From Begonia masoniana (Eukaryota > Streptophyta > Magnoliopsida > Cucurbitales > Begoniaceae): 64,000 nt of DNA. The position numbers were made by a program, and so were the translations under genes. The notes below the pieces were generated by a model, which made no database searches, was not told where the DNA came from, and saw only the letters and a program-made list of their open reading frames with translations. Each line of letters opens with the position of its first letter. Positions within the stretch are counted from its first letter, which is position 1. Shown here piece by piece: positions 56,601 to 64,000 of this stretch. The DNA lies in contig CM039509.1 of assembly GCA_022432975.1 (NCBI GenBank), positions 14,113,860-14,177,859 on the forward strand, written 5' to 3'.

Positions 56601-57683
56601 CGCCCCAGCTTCCTTTTCCCGCATGCTTCACGCGTGCCGTGGCGATTATTCGCCTCTGGGTGGCGAATAATCGCAACCCTCTCTGCCATCTTCACCCAAA
56701 AACACCCCCGAGGCGATTGGTGGCGTTTGGGTGGCGAATAATCGCCACCCCCACGGGTTTTCGGCCCCAAAATGACCAAAAATACCCCTTTTTCCGACTC
56801 TCTCGACTTTCCTTCACATTTCTACACTTTTCTCCACTCCCGACACCTCCAAAAATTCTGAAAATTTAAACATACCTTCCCGACACCTAAATCTTCGAGT
56901 CCCGTAAAAATCTCTGAAAACCAACTTAAAACGAATAAATACAAAAATCACAAACATAACCTGACGTTAGTTACTTTAAAATCAAAACGGGCAATATAAC
57001 GCCTAAAACTTTAAATACCCAAAACCTGAAATAAATCCCGAAAAACACACAGCTTCCATCACGAACAACTATACTTTATACTCACTATCCATCTCCAAAT
57101 CAACTCGTAAACCCGGTAACATACATACGAAAATATTTACGAACCCAATTTACCACAACTTAATAAAGTTTCCTAACTTCCACAAAACAACATTTCCACA
57201 CACCAACAATCCATACCAAAATACTTACAAATTAAACTATCCATAACAAACATTCACCTCCCACTACCCGAGACATCCAGTGGTCAAAACGCCCCGATAA
57301 TAGCCTGCACCGGTGGACTCCGTACTCCTCCGACTGTAGCCTAATCCTCGGTAGTCTCGTCTACCTCACCTGTATACAAATAGTCACCTACACCACAGAA
57401 CACACAAAAAGGTAAGCCTAACGCTTAGCAAGTAGGGAAATAATGCACAACACACACTAAATGTTTGTCTCAACCCTAACATGCAGTCTCTGCACACTCT
57501 GTTGTTTTCTTTTCGTTTCAATTGTATTTTTATCTTTCACTTCCAGGTGAATCAAGTAGGCACACGCCCCCACACAGTCCAGGACGGCCACGCCTTGACC
57601 CACGGAGCTAGACCGGAGGCACACGTCCCAACACAGTCCAGGACGGCCAACCGAATCTCCTCCAATCGATCGTAGAATCCTCA

Positions 57684-57930
57684 TCGCGCACTTCAAGCAC
57701 GAGTGCACTTCAAGCACGAACCTCATTGTGCGCTTCAAGCACGGGTGCACTTCAAGCACCAACCCCATTGTGCACTTCAAGCACGAACAGGTTGAGGTCG
57801 AGAAATTCATACTCACGACTCATTACGTACATTAGAATCCCCCAATCGATCGTAGAATCCTCATCGTGCACTTCAAGCATGAGTGCACTTCAAGCACAAA
57901 CCCTATTGTGCACTTCAAGCACGAATAGGT
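57684..57930. repeat. Minisatellite with CACTTCAAGCACGA units
   Basis: About eight copies of CACTTCAAGCACGA or close variants, partly in pairs, with a larger duplication containing CAATCGATCGTAGAATCCTC. LTR C1 has one copy of the core (near 14580-14600). Confidence 0.85.
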
Positions 57931-59165
57931 CGAGAAATTCATACTCACGACCACGTTGCAAATCTTTTCTTATCTTTCATTTCATTCTTACCGCTCAAGG
58001 ATGCAAAACACGTAATTTCGTAGTTTAGAAAACCATGATGCGTGACACACGATGCATGACACAAAGCAAAACATAGCAACAATCAAACAATCCCTACCGT
58101 TCTATGGTGTAGGCCCGAAGGCAACAAACACGCACTCCACTACTTACCTGGTTGCTGCTCGATACTTTATCGTTCACTCCGTCCAACAAAATCAAACGTT
58201 CGATTACCTAAAAATGACGAGAAATCAACTTAGAAATTTACAAACTCTAAGGGAAATTCTTAACCTAACTAATAGAACTATAACACAACTCCCAACCCGA
58301 TCTTTACCCCAAAATTGACCGTCTAACTTCAAACGGTCATAACTCCATCATTTTGCAATGGATTTCGACGTGCCACCCCAATTCGGAAACCTCTACACGT
58401 CTACTATCCATTGAATCACTCAAATCAACCATCCAAACATGAAGGCTAAGTCAGACATGCCAACAGAACCGGTGCTCTTTAGGGTAAAAACTGATTTTTC
58501 ACACTTTCACTTCCAATCCTCAATCCAACCACTCCAACAACCTAAACTAAGTCATTTAACAAACAAATCATCTAAATAAGAAAGAAATCTAACATTTCAA
58601 CTCAAATTTTCGAAATCCCTAACCTAGGGTTTTCCAACTCTCCCTAAAACCACCTAACACACCCTAGAACTCTTCCAAACTTCATCCCATAGCACACAAA
58701 CTAAAACCCATGTAAATTTACCTTGCAATCACTTGAAGAAATGAGGAAAGGAGGAAGAGAGTCGTTGGCTATGGAGGAGAAGGAGAGAACACGATGAAGA
58801 TGAAGAAACAAATTGGAAACTCATCTTTTTAACCTAACTTATCTTCCACCTTTTAACTTTCCTCCTCCAAGCTTTCTAAATTTGTAAAACCACCCACACT
58901 TTTCTCTCCCAAAACCTTCAACGTGAATGCCTTGTTATTGCATCTATTTTTTCTTCCATATTTTCATTATATGTTACATTTCTATTTGTTGAAAAACAAA
59001 AACACCTTTTGACTTTTCCACCACCTATTATTTTGAATTGTCAAACCTCCTTTTCTCCTTTTTGCATACCTTAATTCCAAATCCATTCTCATCATCTTCA
59101 TTAAACTACTCTAACCGTCGACCCTAAGACACATGTGCGTTACAGGAAAATTCTCGGGTGTTACA

Positions 59166-60024
59166 ATCCACCCTCCTTACAAAAAATTTTGTCCTCAAAA
59201 TTTGCGTACCTGAACAATTCTGGATAACGTGCCATCATGTCTTGTTGACGCTCCCACGTTGCTTCCTCAACGTTGTGGTTGCGCCACAGCACTTTCACCA
59301 GTGGAATGTCTTTATTACGTAATTTATTCACTGCATAATCTAAGATTTCCACCGGTTTCTCTTCATAGGACAAAGTAGGCTGCACTTCGATCTCCTCCTG
59401 CACTACGACATGCGATGGATCCCTAAGGCACTTTTGCAGCATCGATACATGGAAAACATTGTGCACACCCTCCATTGAAGCAGGCAACTCCAATTGATAC
59501 GCCGTCTTTCCTACTCGTTTTACAATCGGGAATGGACCAACATATCTCGGAGTCAACTTCCCTCTCTTCCCGAATCTCATCACACCCTTAAACGGCGATA
59601 TCTTCAAGAATACCTCATCGCCTACCTCAAACTCCAGCTCGCGTCTTCTACCATCTGCATAGCTCTTTTGGCGACTTTGAGCTATCAGAATACGTTGCCG
59701 AATGAACTGGATTTTATCTGTAGTTTGCTGAATGATCTCTGGGCCAATTAAGCTAGATTCTCCGACCTCGTCCCAATAAAGAGGCGATCTACACTTTCTC
59801 CCATAGAGAGCCTCGTATGGAGCCATTCCAATAGTATCTTGATAACTATTGTTATATGAGAACTCCACCAAAGGTAAATACCTACTCCAGGAACCCTGAA
59901 ACTCCAGCACACAAGCTCGGAGCATATCCTCAAGAATCTGAATAGTACGCTCAGATTGTCCGTCCGTCTGAGGATGAAAAGCAGTGCTGAAATTCAACCG
60001 AGTCCCCATCGCCTTGTGCAGACT
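59166..60024 (-). pseudogene. Element H integrase core end and chromodomain
   Basis: 282 codons open from about 60009: [14 protein letters not shown] (glutamate of the core), [29 protein letters not shown], then a chromodomain (KPVEILDYAVNKLRNKD ... EEATWE) and a normal stop region just before the polypurine tract. A TAG at about 60012 (Lys in relatives: KFW then stop then SLHKAMG) separates it from the upstream frame. Confidence 0.9.
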
Positions 60025-60801
60025 CTACCAAAATTTTGAAGTGAATCTCGGATCCCTGTCTGATACAATCGAAGTTGGCACACCATGTAATCTCAAAATC
60101 TCTTGAATATAAAGTTCAGCAAACCGATCCATACTATAAGTCATCTTTACCGGCAGAAAGTGGGCTGACTTTGTTAAACGGTCAACAATCACCCATATGC
60201 CATCAAATCCCTTCGTCGTCCTAAGCAATCCAACAACGAAATCCATGGAAATCTGGTCCCACTTCCACTCAGGAACCGGCAATGGCTGCAACTTTCCAGC
60301 ATATCTCTGATGCTCTGCTTTCACCTGCTGGCAGATCAAACATGTTTCCACGAATTCAGCCACTGACTTCTTCATGCCGGGCCACCAGTAATGCTGCTTG
60401 AGGTCTCTATACATCTTTGTACTGCCAGGATGAACAGAAAACCTCGAAGAATGAGCTTCAGCCAAAATCTCTCTCCGAAGCTGTTCGCTGCTCAGAACAT
60501 ACCACCGATTACGGAACTTCAAAATACCGTCATCCGAGTAGCTGAACTCGGTCCTATCGTCAGACACCATACTCAGCTTATATTTATTACACTCCGAATC
60601 TGCTTGCTGAGCTTCTCTAAGCTGGTCGAATAAATCATAAATCCTTGGCAATGGATACTTGTTATTGACGGTTAGCTTATTCAATTCCCGATAATCAAAG
60701 CACATACGCATTGATCCATCCTTCTTTTTGACAAAAAGAACTGTTGCACCCCACGGTGAAAAGCTTGGGCGTATAAATACCTTATCCAATAGTTCCTCCA
60801 A
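60025..60801 (-). pseudogene. Element H RT start fused to integrase N-terminus
   Basis: 258 open codons. RT begins normally ([35 protein letters not shown]), then passes without a break to [12 protein letters not shown], the linker before integrase, then [23 protein letters not shown] and [10 protein letters not shown] ... SDRDPRFTS. By alignment to element A, roughly 1.1 kb (rest of RT, RNase H) is gone in frame. A TAG replaces Gln just upstream of the shown start. Confidence 0.9.
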
Positions 60802-61065
60802 CTATTTCTTTAATTCCTTAAGCTCTGTAGGTGCTAATCCATAGGGGTTCTTAGATACAGGCTCAGCGCCCGGGTAAACATCTACGAAAAATTCAATGTC
60901 CCTATCTGGCGGCAAGCCAGGGAGGTCATCCAAAAATACTTCTGAAAAGTCCTGGACAACTAAGACATTTTGAGGATTTGCTTTTCCTACAAACTGTGTG
61001 TCTATAACGCTAGCCAGAAAGCATAAATACTCTCTACATGAAGAGGGTCTAGCGTTGATAGAAGT
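60802..61065 (-). pseudogene. Element H protease-RT linker
   Basis: Decoded in pieces on the minus strand: homologous to the element A segment [12 protein letters not shown] ... [16 protein letters not shown]. Interrupted at 61065 by LTR B2 (flank GAAGT). Confidence 0.8.
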
Positions 61066-61514
61066 TGTAACGACCCCGGCCGGGAGCTGTCACGTGTTCA
61101 TATTCTTTCATTAATCGTTTGCTTGACTTTTACTAATATTACATTCACTTACTATCTCTCAACAGACTTTCACATTTTACATATACTTTTTTTTTTTCTT
61201 CTAAACTGGTAATAGAGACGCAGAACCATTAAGGAAGACGAACCCTCTCGTGCCCAACTTCCCACGCCTCGTCGGCTCAACCTTCACAGAGTCGAGCGAC
61301 TAGACTCGGTCATTGGCTTCTTGACAATTTCGGGAAAAGAGGAGGTGCCCTCAATTCTCTTAACTTAATACCACTCGGGTTTGCATGAGTTGCATGCGTT
61401 GACAACCCTCAGTAATTTAGTCGTCCGGTCATCACGTGCATTACGCGTGACTCGCTTAACATCGCCTAAAAGAAGACATCTTCCGGTGGGCACGTGGGCC
61501 TCGCGTGCTAATTA

Positions 61515-62640
61515 CTTCCGGTCGCTAATCGACAAAACACATTTTACATCTTCCGGTCGCTAATCGACAAAACACATTTTACATCTTCCGGTCGCTAATC
61601 GACAAAACACATTTTACATCTTCCGGTCGCTAATCGACAAAACACATTTTACATCTTCCGGTCGCTAATCGACAAAACACATTTTACATCTTCCGGTCGC
61701 TAATCGACAAAACACATTTTACATCTTCCGGTCGCTAATCGACAAAACACATTTTACATCTTCCGGTCGCTAATCGACAAAACACATTTTACATCTTCCG
61801 GTCGCTAATCGACAAAACACATTTTACATCTTCCGGTCGCTAATCGACAAAACACATTTTACATCTTCCGGTCGCTAATCGACAAAACACATTTTACATC
61901 TTCCGGTCGCTAATCGACAAAACACATTTTACATCTTCCGGTCGCTAATCGACAAAACACATTTTACATCTTCCGGTCGCTAATCGACAAAACACATTTT
62001 ACATCTTCCGGTCGCTAATCGACAAAACACATTTTACATCTTCCGGTCGCTAATCGACAAAACACATTTTACATCTTCCGGTCGCTAATCGACAAAACAC
62101 ATTTTACATCTTCCGGTCGCTAATCGACAAAACACATTTTACATCTTCCGGTCGCTAATCGACAAAACACATTTTACATCTTCCGGTCGCTAATCGACAA
62201 AACACATTTTACATCTTCCGGTCGCTAATCGACAAAACACATTTTACATCTTCCGGTCGCTAATCGACAAAACACATTTTACATCTTCCGGTCGCTAATC
62301 GACAAAACACATTTTACATCTTCCGGTCGCTAATCGACAAAACACATTTTACATCTTCCGGTCGCTAATCGACAAAACACATTTTACATCTTCCGGTCGC
62401 TAATCGACAAAACACATTTTACATCTTCCGGTCGCTAATCGACAAAACACATTTTACATCTTCCGGTCGCTAATCGACAAAACACATTTTACATCTTCCG
62501 GTCGCTAATCGACAAAACACACTTTACATCTTCCGTCGCTAATCGACAAAACACATTTTACATCTTCCGGTCGCTAATCGACAAAACACATTTATACAGT
62601 TACATCTTCCGGTCGCTAATCGACAAAACACATTTTACAT
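61515..62640. repeat. 35-bp tandem array, about 32 units, in LTR B2
   Basis: The unit starts CTTCCGGTCGCTAATCGACA and ends CATTTTACAT. Most units are identical; a 34-bp unit occurs near 62530 and one with a short insertion near 62590. The B LTR has only one or two degenerate equivalents (6200-6300). Confidence 0.97.
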
Positions 62641-62647
62641 CTTCCGG

Positions 62648-62816
62648 TGACGTCATCCGGAAGACTAAACCATCAAACAACTACCCTTCGGTATCTGCCG
62701 ATGACGTCAGCCGGAAGACTAAACATCAAACAATTACCCTTCGGCATCTGCCGATGACGTCAGCCGGAAGACTAAACCATCAACAACTATTCTTTCGGCA
62801 TCTGCCGATGACGTCA
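62648..62816. repeat. TGACGTCA repeat block, LTR B2
   Basis: Four TGACGTCA palindromes (first at 62648) in units of about 55 bp sharing CCGGAAGACTAAAC, homologous to the block at 6241-6521. Confidence 0.85.
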
Positions 62817-63436
62817 GCCGGAAGACTACCTCTTCCAGCTTCCGTCTTACGGTAGAGAACTCTAAATCATCAAATAACTCCTTCCAACAGAAAGAAAACA
62901 CAACTCATTCAAAATGCATATAGCGGAAGACTTAAGCAACAGACCATTTATAAATCTATATAATCATTCCCTGACTCAGTGATCCACTAGACAGTTTCAA
63001 AGCTCAACGTTTTAAAATAATCTCATCCTACTTAAACTACCACATTCTTTTAACATACTGTAACATAAGAGTCTTAACCAGGGGTCATAAATCGCCTCTC
63101 CAGTCCCACACTGTCACCTTGAGCATCCTCCAGCAACCAGCCTTAAGCATCCTCTTTGAACATAACATCCTCACCTGAACCTTCTTCACCTACACCATAA
63201 GGTTTAACTATAAACCTAATGCTTAGTAAGGAATGCATGCTGACAGGTATACATGAGTACACAATTTAAAGAGACATAAGTTCATAAACCATTCATCATT
63301 CATGTTCATCTTTATCTTTTGCATAACATGTATTAAGGCAGGAGACGAGGGAGGAAGACAGGATACATAGTCATTTGCCTATCGCGGCAGACATACATAA
63401 TCATTTGCCTATCGCGGCAATCATGATACATCACTC

Positions 63437-63557
63437 GGCCTCCCCAGTGGGAGAATTCGCGAGCCATACATATCATTAACTCGGCCTCCACCAGTGGGAG
63501 ATTTCGCGAGTCGTACATATCATTAACTCGGCCTCCACCAGTGGGAGAATTCGCGAG
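63437..63557. repeat. Minisatellite, three units, LTR B2
   Basis: Three units of about 50 bp with GGCCTCC and GGGAGA.TTCGCGAG, as at 7114-7235. Confidence 0.85.
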
Positions 63558-63845
63558 TCATACATAACATAGTCTTTCCCCGCTCTGCACTTAATCTTGG
63601 TTACATTTGCTTTTCATATTCTCAACTTAATCATAACAGGGACACAGTGCATAGACATAAAGTTCATAGAGAGAAGTCATATCATGAGGACAAGTAAAAC
63701 ATCCTGTAACTTTACATTTACTTACACAACTTCTTCATATCGTGGAAATAACAAATCATAGTCAATAAGCTAACATCTCAGTGATTTCCTAATACCCTTG
63801 CGGTGTAGGGCCCTAGTGGCCGGAAATCTTAACACATTCACTTAC

Positions 63846-63891
63846 CTGGATTCCTCAGCAATCCGAGCTTCTTTCCTTTAAACTTCTTCAC
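63846..63891 (-). other. Putative middle exon, LTR B2
   Basis: 46 nt on the minus strand before GTAAGTGAAT, homologous to 7528-7573 and also open (KKLGLLRNP-like end). Complementary pair at 63189-63196 and 63802-63809. The terminal acidic exon after GGTGTAG reads GEEGSGEDVMFKEDA then stop. Confidence 0.5.
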
Positions 63892-64000
63892 CTAAAACAT
63901 GTACATTACAGTAGTTAAAACAAAGTCCTAATAGTCCTAATAGTCCTAATCATAAACCATCCTAGGATCTAATAGCTAAAGTCATTCCGATTCCTCTGTT

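Larger units (their letters stand above)
56210..59165 (-). repeat. 3' LTR of element H (family C)
   Basis: 2956 bp, TGTAACACCCGAG to GGGGTGTTACA on the minus strand. It matches solo LTR C1 along its length, including the exon-like motifs: donor 58142-58147, middle exon 58148-58207 with one TAA, and pair 57387-57394 / 58106-58113. Confidence 0.92.
56210..61065 (-). mobile_element. Element H: internally deleted Tekay-type element
   Basis: Left flank TCATC is the likely TSD; its right end is beyond the window because a B-type LTR is inserted at 61066. It shows a complete 3' LTR (56210-59165), a polypurine tract, and pol with an in-frame deletion that joins early RT to the linker before integrase, removing the RT active site and all of RNase H. 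Confidence 0.88.
61066..64000 (-). repeat. LTR B2 (element B family), runs off the window
   Basis: Begins TGTAACGACCCCGGCC like the B LTR, and base 64000 corresponds to about 7676 in that LTR, so about 550 bp are missing. It differs mainly by a 1.1-kb 35-bp tandem array. Element identity (full or solo) cannot be decided here. Confidence 0.88.

Noticed and set aside
56413..56869. Open frames rich in Arg/Ala in the element H LTR
   Set aside because: They come from the GCGC block, where stops are rare in all frames on both strands.

Overview
This window looks like plant nuclear heterochromatin. It is almost entirely nested LTR retrotransposons, solo LTRs, LTR-borne satellites and one non-autonomous DNA transposon. 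I see no convincing host protein gene, rRNA gene or tRNA gene. Plant origin follows from Ty3/gypsy chromoviruses of the Tekay/Del type (C-terminal chromodomain), CRM-like gypsy elements, and three Cassandra TRIM elements whose LTRs carry a 5S rRNA-derived domain. All boundaries and target-site duplications (TSDs) were read by eye.

Layout. 1-1714 is a stop-rich, C-poor internal region of a family-L element whose 3' LTR (L1, 1715-5056) holds Cassandra 1 (1843-2671). From 5057 to 11322 a second family-L LTR (L2) is split by a deleted Tekay element (element B, 5733-10873). A hAT-like MITE (11398-12315) and a family-C solo LTR (13346-16069) sit in AT-rich sequence. A family-L solo LTR (16748-31670) is split by a full-length Tekay element (element A, 17205-27122) and another family-L solo LTR (27138-29641). 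From 31890 to 52000 lies a decayed minus-strand CRM-like element (F). It is interrupted by a four-LTR Cassandra array (33397-34953) and by a full-length plus-strand CRM-like element (D, 35151-49428). D itself contains solo LTR E (36505-43172), which contains solo LTR L5 (39213-41771). From 52006 the nest runs C2 LTR, then Cassandra 3 and element G, then element H in G, then a B-type LTR in H that leaves the window.

Ten insertions have matching 5-bp TSDs, so the order of events can be read directly. At least five insertions are solo LTRs.

The most interesting signal is inside the LTRs. LTR families A, B, C, E and L, largely unalignable elsewhere, share an ordered set of splice-like motifs. 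This is a short middle exon of 45-60 nt ending in a GTAAGT-like donor, a CCTACACC / GGTGTAGG complementary pair, and a GTGTAG|GTGA acceptor followed by a short acidic reading frame ending at a similar place. In most copies the reading frame stays open across the predicted junction. LTRs of A, B2 and E also carry large private tandem-repeat expansions. Cassandra LTRs end in the same 12 bp as the B LTR, which hints at which element supplies Cassandra's integrase.
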